From: Sediminicola sp.
Lineage (GTDB): Bacteria; Bacteroidota; Bacteroidia; Flavobacteriales; Flavobacteriaceae
DNA: 50,971 nt
Assembly: GCA_024643325.1 (NCBI GenBank)
Contig: JAHEND010000014.1
Location: 1-50,971, forward strand
Direction of reading: 5' to 3'
The position numbers and the translations under genes are program-made. Below the pieces are notes generated by a model. That model was not told the DNA's origin. It saw nothing but the letters and a program-made list of their open reading frames with translations, and ran no database searches. Below are positions 43,767 through 50,971 of this stretch, in pieces. Each line of letters begins with the position of its first letter. Position 1 is the stretch's first letter.

Positions 43767-45857
43767 ATGAGTGATCACAGCGAATTTGACAGCATCGCAT
43801 TTGACCTTCCAAAAAACCAAAGCAACGTAATTAAAGTCATTGGCGTTGGCGGCGGGGGTAGTAATGCGATTAACCACATGTTCCAGTCCGGTATTAACGG
43901 GGTTGACTTTGTGGTGTGTAATACAGACGCACAGGCATTACAAAACTCTCCAGTACCGAATAAAATTCAATTAGGACTTTCGCTTACAGAAGGTCTTGGC
44001 GCAGGCGCTAACCCAGAGGTGGGAGAGCAGTCTGCTTTGGAGAGTATGACAGACATTAAAGCCATGTTAGACACCACGACTAAAATGGTGTTTATTACCG
44101 CTGGAATGGGTGGTGGCACAGGAACTGGTGCAGCTCCAATGATTGCCAAACAAGCCAAAGAATTGGATATTTTAACCGTTGGTATTGTGACTATTCCTTT
44201 TCAGTTTGAAGGGAAAATGCGTTCTGAACAAGCCCAAAAAGGGATTGAAAATCTGCGTTCCCAAGTAGATTCGCTAATTATCATTAACAACAATAAACTT
44301 AGAGAGGTTTATGGGAATCTAGGCTTTAAAGCTGGTTTTTCAAAAGCAGACGAGGTATTGGCAACTGCAGCTAAAGGAATTGCTGAGGTAATTACTCACC
44401 ACTACACTCAGAATATTGACCTTAGAGATGCCAAAACTGTATTGGCCAATTCTGGTACAGCGATTATGGGATCTTCTCAAGCATCTGGCTCCGGTAGGGC
44501 ACATGAAGCCATTTCTAAGGCCTTAGATTCACCGCTCTTAAACGATAATAAAATTACGGGAGCTAAAAATGTGTTGTTGCTCATTGTGTCTGGAAGCCAA
44601 GAGATTACCATAGATGAAATTGGGGAGATTAATGAATACATTCAGTCAGAGGCTGGAAATAGCGCTAATATAATTATGGGTGTTGGAGAGGACAGTGCCT
44701 TGGGAGAAGCTATTTCGGTAACTGTTATTGCCACTGGATTTGATCAAGAACAACAAAATAATATTGTCAATACAGAATCTAAAAAAATCATTCACACCTT
44801 AGAAGAAGAGCAGCGTGCGGCTATAAATCTCACGCCAGAAAAACCTTCTTTTCAATCATTAGATCCGTTAGAAGAAGTGCCGTCTAAAGCGAGTGATCAA
44901 GTGGTGGTTCACACCCTTGATATGGAGGAAGATGAACAAAGCGCCTCTGTAAAAGAAGCAGATCCTTTGGTGCCTACTACCCAAGCGATTTTAGATTTGG
45001 AGGTGTCTTATGCCCTAGTAGAAGCCTTCAAAGAGCCATTGCATTCTTCACCGCCAAAGCAGGATTCATTCTTGCCTTTAGTTGGAGATTTTGAGGTAGT
45101 AGACGCAGAAGATGTTTCTGCAGCACTGGCAGAAGAAACTTTTGAAGACTATACTGAAAATGAGACGATGGATTTTACAAATACACTTTTTGATTTGCCA
45201 ATAGACCATGCAAATCAACAGGAGTCTTTAGTAGAGGAGCCCTCGTTTTCATCTAGTACACCAGAAGAAACTATTGAAGAATCTTACTTAGAACAACCCA
45301 TCTCAAAGGAAGAAGTTACTGATGAGGAAGAAGCACCCACTATTACATTTAGTTTGGGAGACGACATTAGGGATATGGAAGTTAAAGACCCTGTAGAGGT
45401 AATCCCTGTGCTGGAATACAATGCTGCTGGAGAAAAAAGATACAGCTTAGATGATTATATGGAGCTGGAGGCACATTTAGGAACGGCTAAAGAAGCGACT
45501 CCCGAAACACAAGAGCGCCCAGAAGAAGAAATGGTTTTTGAAAAGAAAATTGTTGAATCTCCAAAGGTAAAGCCTCAAGAAGAAGCACTGGATCCTATGG
45601 AAGCGCCTATTGAAGCCCTACTCAAAGAGCGTGCAGACGAGCGAAGAAGAAAATTAAGGGATTTCAATTATAAATTCAACAACAGTATTAATAAGATCGA
45701 AGAGATAGAAAAAGAACCCGCCTATAAAAGGCAAGGTATTTCTTTGTCCGAAGGCCCGTCGGAGGGTAAGATCTCAAGAACTACATTGAGCACAGATTCT
45801 AATGAAGATTCTCAATTGCGTAGTAATAATTCGTTCTTACACGATAATGTAGATTAA
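43767..45857 (+). CDS. ftsZ: Cell division GTPase FtsZ with very long C-terminal linker
   Basis: A 696-aa tubulin homologue that forms the Z ring. The N-terminal core has IGVGGGGSNAINHM, the tubulin signature GMGGGTGTGAAPM, and the T7-loop acids in NIDLRDAKTVLANSG. After about residue 350 comes a roughly 345-residue region rich in Glu, Asp, Pro and Ser, followed by a basic stretch (KERADERRRKLRDFNYKFNN) and an end SNNSFLHDNVD that may be the interaction peptide. E. coli FtsZ is 383 aa; long linkers are usual in flavobacteria. A terminator follows. Confidence 0.96.
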   Translation: MSDHSEFDSIAFDLPKNQSNVIKVIGVGGGGSNAINHMFQSGINGVDFVVCNTDAQALQNSPVPNKIQLGLSLTEGLGAGANPEVGEQSALESMTDIKAMLDTTTKMVFITAGMGGGTGTGAAPMIAKQAKELDILTVGIVTIPFQFEGKMRSEQAQKGIENLRSQVDSLIIINNNKLREVYGNLGFKAGFSKADEVLATAAKGIAEVITHHYTQNIDLRDAKTVLANSGTAIMGSSQASGSGRAHEAISKALDSPLLNDNKITGAKNVLLLIVSGSQEITIDEIGEINEYIQSEAGNSANIIMGVGEDSALGEAISVTVIATGFDQEQQNNIVNTESKKIIHTLEEEQRAAINLTPEKPSFQSLDPLEEVPSKASDQVVVHTLDMEEDEQSASVKEADPLVPTTQAILDLEVSYALVEAFKEPLHSSPPKQDSFLPLVGDFEVVDAEDVSAALAEETFEDYTENETMDFTNTLFDLPIDHANQQESLVEEPSFSSSTPEETIEESYLEQPISKEEVTDEEEAPTITFSLGDDIRDMEVKDPVEVIPVLEYNAAGEKRYSLDDYMELEAHLGTAKEATPETQERPEEEMVFEKKIVESPKVKPQEEALDPMEAPIEALLKERADERRRKLRDFNYKFNNSINKIEEIEKEPAYKRQGISLSEGPSEGKISRTTLSTDSNEDSQLRSNNSFLHDNVD

Positions 45858-45881
45858 TACCAATTCACTTACACCCAATAG

Positions 45882-45908
45882 ACCCGAGGCACTGTTCTCG
45901 GGTTTATT
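45882..45908 (+). terminator. Terminator at the end of the dcw cluster
   Basis: The stem ACCCGAG (45882-45888) / CTCGGGT (45897-45903) has an 8-nt loop, followed by a T-rich stretch. It lies 24 bp after the ftsZ stop and just ahead of the next promoter box. Confidence 0.7.
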
Positions 45909-45911
45909 ATT

Positions 45912-45919
45912 TATATTTG
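45912..45919 (+). promoter_or_regulatory. -7 promoter element of the yqeY-like gene
   Basis: TATATTTG, an exact consensus match, 22 nt before the ATG at 45942 and directly after the ftsZ terminator. A -33 TTG is not evident. Confidence 0.55.
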
Positions 45920-45941
45920 CACTACTAAAATATTAAATAGG

Positions 45942-46391
45942 ATGAGCTTACAAGACGCAGTAATGACAAAAATGAAGGAAGCTATGCGTGCCAAAGATAC
46001 GGTGGCATTGTCTTCTTTAAGAGCTATAAAATCTGCCTTATTATTGGCCCAAACAGATGGGTCAGGCGCCACCATGAGTGAGGCAGACGAAATTAAGATT
46101 GTTCAAAAATTAGTAAAACAGCGTCAAGATTCAGCAGCCATCTACAAGGAGCAAGGAAGAGAAGATTTGGCCCAACCCGAATTAGATGAGGTTGCGGTAT
46201 TGGCTCAGTTTTTACCCGCCCAACTCTCAGAAGAGGAAGTTAAAGTAGTTGTTGCAGAAATTATTGCTGCAACAGGAGCAAAGGGCATGCAGGATATGGG
46301 TAAGGTAATGGGCCAAGCCAGTGGTAAATTAGCTGGTAAAGCAGACGGGAAAACTATTTCAACAGTGGTTAAGGCACTTCTAAATGCCTAA
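45942..46391 (+). CDS. YqeY/GatB-domain protein
   Basis: A 149-aa protein of the YqeY family, related to the tRNA-binding tail of GatB (the amidotransferase that makes Gln-tRNA). Typical motifs are MKEAMRAKDTVALSSLRAIKSAL, LVKQRQDSAAIYKEQGREDLA, EVAVLAQFLPAQLSEEEV and GAKGMQDMGKVMGQASGKLAGKADGKTIS. It probably binds tRNA or aids charging, but the exact function is not established. The DUF2490-like gene begins 8 bp before its stop. Confidence 0.9.
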   Translation: MSLQDAVMTKMKEAMRAKDTVALSSLRAIKSALLLAQTDGSGATMSEADEIKIVQKLVKQRQDSAAIYKEQGREDLAQPELDEVAVLAQFLPAQLSEEEVKVVVAEIIAATGAKGMQDMGKVMGQASGKLAGKADGKTISTVVKALLNA

Positions 46392-47076
46392 TATTATTTT
46401 TAAAAACGCCCTGCCTCGTATAGCTGCAATAGGGTGCTTACTTTTTTTAAGTAGTGCATCTCTGGTTTCTGCACAAGACACCTTTACTTGGAATGCGGTT
46501 TTTACAGACTACCAAATAGATTCTGTACAGGGCATTCGTTTAGAGACCCATTATAGGACCAAAGATTTTTGGGGTGGGCAACAGCAGTTTATTTTGCGCC
46601 CTTCTTACGTCAGGAAGTTAAACAATCAGATTACTTTGTCTGGGGGCTATTCTTTTTTAAATACTGAAAAGCAAGCTGTCTTTTTAGAGGAGCACAATCT
46701 GTGGCAGCAGGTTTTTTATACCATTCCCTACAAGAAAAGCACTTTTTTTGGTTGGATAAGGGCAGAGCAAAGGTGGATTGAAAATACGGCATCTGATTTT
46801 GATTTTGGCGGTAGGCTTCGTTTTAGGTTTGGGTGGAGAAAACCTATCTTAGGTTTGGGGAAAAAGTTTGAATTCATAACGTTTAACGAGGTTTTTATGT
46901 TAACAAAAAGCTTATTCCCCCACACTTTTAACCAGAACTGGACCTTTCTAGGTTTTAGGGCAGTATTGTCACCAAAAGCCACTTTGGTGAGTGGTTACCA
47001 GCGTATTCATCAAGACAAACAAGGGGCTATTTTAGAAAAAAACCTTTGGTCTTCCATACTATTTATTCGCTTGTAA
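46384..47076 (+). CDS. DUF2490-like outer-membrane beta-barrel protein
   Basis: A 230-aa protein with a signal peptide (about 1-30, ending LVSAQ). Repeated aromatic beta strands follow (QQQFILRPSYVRKLNNQITLSGGYSFL, WIRAEQRWIENTASDFDFGGRLRFRFGW) and a terminal strand ends SILFIRL. This looks like DUF2490, a predicted small outer-membrane barrel of unknown role. It overlaps the yqeY-like gene by 8 bp and lies 19 bp before the cytochrome gene, so the three probably share a transcript. Confidence 0.78.
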   Translation: MPNIIFKNALPRIAAIGCLLFLSSASLVSAQDTFTWNAVFTDYQIDSVQGIRLETHYRTKDFWGGQQQFILRPSYVRKLNNQITLSGGYSFLNTEKQAVFLEEHNLWQQVFYTIPYKKSTFFGWIRAEQRWIENTASDFDFGGRLRFRFGWRKPILGLGKKFEFITFNEVFMLTKSLFPHTFNQNWTFLGFRAVLSPKATLVSGYQRIHQDKQGAILEKNLWSSILFIRL

Positions 47077-47095
47077 AAAATTACTATTTTTAAGT

Positions 47096-48124
47096 ATGCA
47101 ACAGCAGATTAAAAAACTAGCCCAGAATTTGTTGGTCATTTTATTGGCATATGTAGGTGTTGTAGTCCTTGTTTTTATAGGGTTATTTAATGCCGCAGCA
47201 CCTGAAAAATATGTCCCAATACCAGTTACTGAGTACCAAACGGATTTACAAGCGGCAGTTTATGCCACTCAAGACCGTTCACTACAGTTGGGGTATGAGG
47301 TCCTGGTTAATACCTCCAAAGTTATAGGGCCACTAGTGGCCGATGCCACTAAGCGCACCACCGGAAACAACCTAGAGTGTATTTCATGTCACCTCAATGA
47401 AGGCACCAAAGCCTTTGGAATTCCATTGAATACGGTATTAGACCGTTTCCCGCAATTCAGGGGTAGGGAAAATAAAATAGGCACCATAGAAGACCGAATT
47501 AATGGCTGCCTGACCAGAAGTATGAATGGTAAGCCTTTGGAAGTTAACGCTCAAGAAATGAAAGCCTTAGTGGCTTTTTTGGGCTGGTTAAATAAGGAAA
47601 CCACTAAAGATGTTGGGAATGAATTGTATGCCACAGCTATGGAAAAAGGTTTAAAGCCTATGGAATGGCCAAACCGTCCTGCAGATTTAAGCCATGGTGC
47701 ACAGGTCTTTGAGCAGCAGTGTGTGTTGTGCCACCAAAAAAATGGACAGGGTATTAAAGAGACAGGGGGGCAATATTTGTATCCGCCATTATGGGGCAAT
47801 GACACTTATAACAATGGTGCTGGAATGACCAGATTGCTTACTGCAGCTTCTTTCATTAAATACAATATGCCTTTTGGTGTAAGTCATGAAAACCCTACAC
47901 TCACAGATAACGAAGCCTATGATGTAGCAGCCTATATGAACCAGCAGCAAAGACCTGAAAAAGCGGCCTTATCAGCAGACTTTCCAGACCGCCTAAAAAA
48001 GCCCATGTCTACTCCCTATGGACCTTATTCAGATCCCTTTTCAGCAGAGCAGCATCAGCTTGGGCCATTCGGGCCAATAGCGGACTATTATAAAAAAGAG
48101 TTCGGGATAATAAAGACTAAATAG
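47096..48124 (+). CDS. Dihaem cytochrome c, TsdA-like
   Basis: A 342-aa protein with an N-terminal membrane anchor (about 9-31) and two haem c sites: C95-I-S-C98-H99 and C209-V-L-C212-H213. The first domain closely follows thiosulfate dehydrogenase TsdA: LNTVLDRFPQFRGRENKIGTIEDRINGCLTRSMNGKPL, whose Cys138 sits where TsdA uses a rare Cys axial haem ligand. In the second domain, YNMPFG carries the likely Met258 ligand. It may oxidise thiosulfate to tetrathionate, or the reverse. The substrate is inference from the family. Its stop is only 2 bp from the convergent GH16 stop. Confidence 0.8.
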   Translation: MQQQIKKLAQNLLVILLAYVGVVVLVFIGLFNAAAPEKYVPIPVTEYQTDLQAAVYATQDRSLQLGYEVLVNTSKVIGPLVADATKRTTGNNLECISCHLNEGTKAFGIPLNTVLDRFPQFRGRENKIGTIEDRINGCLTRSMNGKPLEVNAQEMKALVAFLGWLNKETTKDVGNELYATAMEKGLKPMEWPNRPADLSHGAQVFEQQCVLCHQKNGQGIKETGGQYLYPPLWGNDTYNNGAGMTRLLTAASFIKYNMPFGVSHENPTLTDNEAYDVAAYMNQQQRPEKAALSADFPDRLKKPMSTPYGPYSDPFSAEQHQLGPFGPIADYYKKEFGIIKTK

Positions 48125-48126
48125 CC

Positions 48127-48987
48127 TTAGTTTTCGTAAAGTCTTATGTAATCTATGACCATGCTGTCTTGGTTAAAGCTGGCCGGAATGTCTCCTCCTA
48201 AACTACCTCCCATGGATACATTTAAAAGCAAGAAAAATTCTTGGTTAAAGGGGAGTGATTCATTTAGGTTTATGTCAAAATACTTGACACTTTCTATATA
48301 CATCTTTATGGTGTTTTCATTCCATATAAGCCTGTATTCTTTAAAATCTTCGCCTACATTGGCAGCAGTTATTTCATCTGAAAATTTAGCATTGGTGTTG
48401 TCTGCTGTGTTTTTCCAGTGCACCGTTCCCAAGATTTTATTCTTTTCTTGGCCATTTTGTTCTATTAGGTCTATTTCACCACAATTGGGCCATCCTACAG
48501 CATCTAAATTAGCACCCATTAACCAAACAGCTGGCCAAGTCCCTTTAGATTGGGGAAATTTAGCCCTTACTTTTAGTTGCCCGTGCTTGAATGAGAATTT
48601 ATTTTGAGATTTAATTCTAGCTGAAGTGTAGGATTTTCCATCTAGATTTTCTTTGAGAGCAGTAATGGTTAAAAAGCCATTGGCTATTTTCAGATTTTTC
48701 GAAGAAGCGGTATAAGTCTGTACTTCCTGATTTCCCCAGCCGGGTATTCCAAAAGCACTTCCGTCTCCTAAGTCGTGTGTCCATGTACTATTGTCGAGAC
48801 TGTTGGTCTCGAATTCTTCAGACCAAACGAGTCCAATTTTATCTTGTTCACTCAGGCTAATTCCTTGTGCTACTGGAACAAGATTCTCATCTTCTCCTTC
48901 TTCTGGTGAAGCGCAAGAAGCCAAGAGTAATAAAAAAATAGCATTAATAAATAAAAATGATTTTAAGGGTTCATTTGTTCTTTTCAT
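48127..48987 (-). CDS. GH16 beta-glucanase lipoprotein (laminarinase-like)
   Basis: A 286-aa lipoprotein with lipobox Cys25 (LLLLASC) and an acidic start (CASPEEGEDEN) like the surface-export signal of Bacteroidetes. The GH16 domain spans about 50-285, with SEEFETNSLDNSTWT, QEVQTYT and the catalytic motif E171-I-D173-L-I-E176 (nucleophile and acid/base). The E-I-D-x-x-E form with an extra residue fits laminarinase-type GH16. It should cut beta-1,3-glucan on the cell surface. It is 36 bp downstream of the glycan-binding gene in a minus-strand pair, with no transporter or SusCD genes in view. Confidence 0.92.
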   Translation of the reverse strand: MKRTNEPLKSFLFINAIFLLLLASCASPEEGEDENLVPVAQGISLSEQDKIGLVWSEEFETNSLDNSTWTHDLGDGSAFGIPGWGNQEVQTYTASSKNLKIANGFLTITALKENLDGKSYTSARIKSQNKFSFKHGQLKVRAKFPQSKGTWPAVWLMGANLDAVGWPNCGEIDLIEQNGQEKNKILGTVHWKNTADNTNAKFSDEITAANVGEDFKEYRLIWNENTIKMYIESVKYFDINLNESLPFNQEFFLLLNVSMGGSLGGDIPASFNQDSMVIDYIRLYEN

Positions 48988-49023
48988 TAATGCTATTTTT
49001 TGTATTTATTTTAAATGTTGTTA

Positions 49024-50676
49024 TTATTTTTTGAAGTAAAAGTTGTCAAAAAAGATCGTTCCTGCCCCAACAATTTTAAATTGAAAAACTTTATTCAATT
49101 CAACTGGAGAGAACTCACTTAATGGAATATCAATACTATTCCATTCTCCTGGTGTAATGGCTATAGTTTTTTTAACCTCTGTAGTCGGTTCATTGCTAAT
49201 CAAGAAGAAATCTACCGTTGTTTGGTCAGCAGACCAGTAATCAAGGTGAATAGTGTTATACGCACTAACATCTTGTACTGTAAATTCTGTTCCTTGGTAG
49301 TTTAGGTTGGTGTATTTCAATACGGAATTATCTGCTAAAACCTCTGTGGTTACTTGGGTACTTTGTCCCCAATCTGGATTGAAGTTAGTTCCCTCTACAT
49401 CTGTGTAAGAATCACTAAATATAGATAAAACATCTTCAGCCGCAGCCGTTGGTGCTTCTGGACCAGCTGCTGGAGAAGAAGCTACAGGGGTTTCACCGTG
49501 AAAATAAATATTATCAAAGAAAACAGTTCCATTTCCGTCTACCTTGAATTGAATCACGTCTGCTAAGTCTACTACATCTGAGAAATCAGTCAAAGCAATA
49601 TCTACACTTTTCCATTCGCCTAGGCTACTAACATCTAAAGCTTTGGCTTTTTCTTTTCCTTCCCCTGAACTAATCAAGAAGAAGTTTAATGTAGTTGAAT
49701 CCGATGTCCAGTAGTCAATGTGAATTGAAGTGTACTCACTTACGTTTAAAGGAGATGCAAATGCAGTTCCTTGGTAATTTAAACCAGCGTATTTTAATAC
49801 GGAATTACCCCCTAAATCTACTGTACTTACTTGGGTGCTTTGCCCCCAGTTTGGATTAAAATCTGTTCCAGCCACATCTGTGTAAGAATCGCTAAATACA
49901 GACATTACGTCTGCTGCGTCCAAAGATGGTGCCGAGGGAGCTTCTGTTGGGCTACTCACTTCTTCAACAGCTACAGGGGTAGAGAATGCTATGTTGTCTA
50001 TATAGTAAGTTGTTTCTGCGCTATTGGTAGTATTAATCGCTGCGATAATTACAATTCTGTCATATTTATTACTGTCCTCAGCAGAAAAATTATATATTAA
50101 TTTTTCCCACGCACCAGTTGCTGTAGTAGTAACTGTAGCTTCTTTGAAATTATCTGAATTTGAGGAGTCTTCAATTTTTAATAATACATTTTGCCCTGGC
50201 GCTGCTGAGTGAACGTCAATAGAGATAGCTTCTTGGCCTGCAGGAAAAATAATTTTTTCATTCAAGTTAAAAAAGAAACCAGCCCATGGTTCTATGCCTG
50301 CGTCTTCTTCAATCTTCAATACTTTTGAAGAACTGTTTACCGTTCCTGGATTTGGATTGTCTACATAATCAAGTTCTAAATACTCAACTCCTGCTGCTCC
50401 TCCGAATCTTCCCCAAGTTCCGTTTAGATTTGCATCTGATAGGGCGCCTTCTTCAGAAAATGGATTTCCATTACATTCAAAATCAATGGTCGCCGTGTTC
50501 AAACTTGGAAGTGCTTCAGTAAAACTATCACAGCCCTCTACGACCACTCCAACTGGTTCCGGTTCTGCATCAATAATAGGTTCGTTGTTGTCGTCATTTG
50601 AGCAAGCTATAAAAGTCAATGCACTTGCAAATAAAAACAGCTGTTTTGTGTTAAATAATTGAGATATCTTTTTCAT
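49024..50676 (-). CDS. Surface glycan-binding-like lipoprotein with tandem repeats
   Basis: A 550-aa lipoprotein (Cys25, FIACSNDDN) with three beta-rich modules. Module 1 (about 66-232) looks like a carbohydrate-binding jelly roll (GAWEKLIYNFSAEDS ... TYYIDNIAFS). Modules 2 (about 256-393) and 3 (about 415-550) are near-identical repeats with SDSYTDV-GT-FNP-WGQSTQV, LNYQGT, DYW and FFDN-YF, each resembling CBM-type domains attached to GH16 enzymes. Aromatic residues are abundant. No catalytic motif is seen. The likely role is to hold beta-glucan for the adjacent GH16 enzyme. SGBP naming is inference from context. Confidence 0.8.
   Translation of the reverse strand: MKKISQLFNTKQLFLFASALTFIACSNDDNNEPIIDAEPEPVGVVVEGCDSFTEALPSLNTATIDFECNGNPFSEEGALSDANLNGTWGRFGGAAGVEYLELDYVDNPNPGTVNSSSKVLKIEEDAGIEPWAGFFFNLNEKIIFPAGQEAISIDVHSAAPGQNVLLKIEDSSNSDNFKEATVTTTATGAWEKLIYNFSAEDSNKYDRIVIIAAINTTNSAETTYYIDNIAFSTPVAVEEVSSPTEAPSAPSLDAADVMSVFSDSYTDVAGTDFNPNWGQSTQVSTVDLGGNSVLKYAGLNYQGTAFASPLNVSEYTSIHIDYWTSDSTTLNFFLISSGEGKEKAKALDVSSLGEWKSVDIALTDFSDVVDLADVIQFKVDGNGTVFFDNIYFHGETPVASSPAAGPEAPTAAAEDVLSIFSDSYTDVEGTNFNPDWGQSTQVTTEVLADNSVLKYTNLNYQGTEFTVQDVSAYNTIHLDYWSADQTTVDFFLISNEPTTEVKKTIAITPGEWNSIDIPLSEFSPVELNKVFQFKIVGAGTIFFDNFYFKK
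49027..49911 (-). repeat. Tandem duplicated module inside the glycan-binding gene
   Basis: Two copies of a roughly 410-480-bp unit lie about 477 bp apart (49498-49911 and 49027-49434). Stretches such as ACATCTGTGTAAGAATC and ACTTGGGT are shared at DNA level, so the duplication is fairly recent or is kept by gene conversion. Confidence 0.8.
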
Positions 50677-50811
50677 GTTTTAAAATTTTTTTTGCAATGT
50701 AGTAAAAAGTTCAATCTATAATTCGATTTAATATTTTTTTAATAATAGTGTTTATTTATTACTTAATTCATTGTGCTTTTATGAAACAAAAAAATTAATT
50801 ACTTTTTTGTC

Positions 50812-50841
50812 TTGAACAGCAGATTGTTTCGAGTAACTTTG
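50812..50841 (+). promoter_or_regulatory. Promoter of the truncated tRNA-Arg
   Basis: TTG (50812-50814), a 19-nt spacer and TAACTTTG (50834-50841) match the Bacteroidetes consensus. It lies 12 nt before the tRNA 5' end. The promoter looks intact. Confidence 0.6.
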
Positions 50842-50853
50842 TTGTCTCAAAAA

Positions 50854-50914
50854 GGCTGCGTAGTTCAACTGGATAGAATATCAGATTTCGGCTCTGAGGG
50901 TTGGGGGTTCGAAT
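50854..50914 (+). pseudogene. tRNA-Arg (anticodon TCG) lacking its 3' end
   Basis: The 5' acceptor half GGCTGCG, D arm GTTC/GAAT, anticodon arm TCAGA-TTTCGGC-TCTGA (anticodon TCG) and the T arm up to TTCGAAT (50908-50914) are all in place. The following TAACTATCGATTAGCC cannot pair with GGGGG of the T stem or with GGCTGCG, apart from a chance AGCC four bases too far on. The gene therefore loses its 3' 15 bases precisely at the T-loop, a favoured integrase crossover site. It is a likely non-functional remnant. Confidence 0.75.
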
Positions 50915-50971
50915 TAACTATCGATTAGCCCATTTGATTCCAAAAAGTGAGCAAATACAATGTATTGACAA

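Noticed and set aside
50854-50930. An intact tRNA-Arg
   Set aside because: The 3' half of the T stem and the acceptor 3' strand do not pair; the only match, AGCC, is displaced by about four bases.
1-50971. CRISPR array, insertion sequence, prophage or restriction-modification genes
   Set aside because: No regularly spaced repeats, transposase, integrase, phage structural or methylase genes were seen on either strand.

Overview
The window comes from a Bacteroidetes chromosome, most likely a Flavobacteriaceae member. The evidence is AT-rich DNA, promoters of the TAnnTTTG type, almost no Shine-Dalgarno signals, many TTG and GTG starts, gliding and type IX secretion genes (gldJ, porV, gldB, gldC), and the flavobacterial order dnaG - response regulator - nadE / gldB - gldC / engB - hydrolase / mraZ-dcw. 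A NhaD-type antiporter and a beta-glucan (laminarin-like) pair at the right end suggest a marine or algae-associated lifestyle; that is inference.

Layout. 1-6.2 kb: glutamate synthase gltB-gltD on the minus strand, closed by a strong terminator. 6.3-7.5 kb: an acyl-CoA dehydrogenase whose promoter overlaps a perfect 38-bp palindrome. 7.6-12.2 kb: nhaD, then an ExbB-ExbD-TonB energy-transduction set run into folC. 12.3-14.4 kb: tRNA-Val with its own promoter and terminator, then two genes that look accessory: a secreted, barrel-less TonB-plug-like protein and a membrane protein with a periplasmic kelch-like part and a probable cytoplasmic winged helix. 14.5-22.1 kb: gldJ-murF (minus) diverging from porV-cdd, then pdhA-pdhC. 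The large T9SS gene porU, normally between gldJ and porV, is not there. 22.3-30 kb: polyprenyl diphosphate synthase, a primase without zinc ligands, an orphan response regulator with Glu at the phosphoacceptor position, nadE, gldB-gldC, engB and an alpha/beta hydrolase.

30.1-45.9 kb is a compact division and cell-wall (dcw) cluster: mraZ, rsmH, ftsL, ftsI, murE, mraY, murD, ftsW, murG, murC, ftsQ, ftsA, ftsZ. It is preceded by three MraZ-type GTGGK repeats at 10-bp spacing and ends in a terminator after an unusually long ftsZ. murF is not in the cluster and sits beside gldJ. 45.9-48.1 kb holds a yqeY/GatB-like gene, a DUF2490-like protein and a TsdA-like dihaem cytochrome. 48.1-50.7 kb holds a GH16 beta-glucanase lipoprotein and a surface glycan-binding-like lipoprotein with two near-identical repeats. 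The right edge has a tRNA-Arg(UCG) whose promoter and first 61 bases look normal, but which loses its 3' end abruptly at the T-loop. This could be a recombination or integration junction next to the glycan genes.

No insertion sequence, transposase, CRISPR array or rRNA was found. No gene-free stretch exceeds about 300 bases: 12232-12543 holds tRNA-Val, and 50677-50971 holds the broken tRNA-Arg. The best candidates for something undescribed are the kelch-TM-winged helix protein with its plug-like neighbour, the 38-bp palindrome, and the broken tRNA junction.
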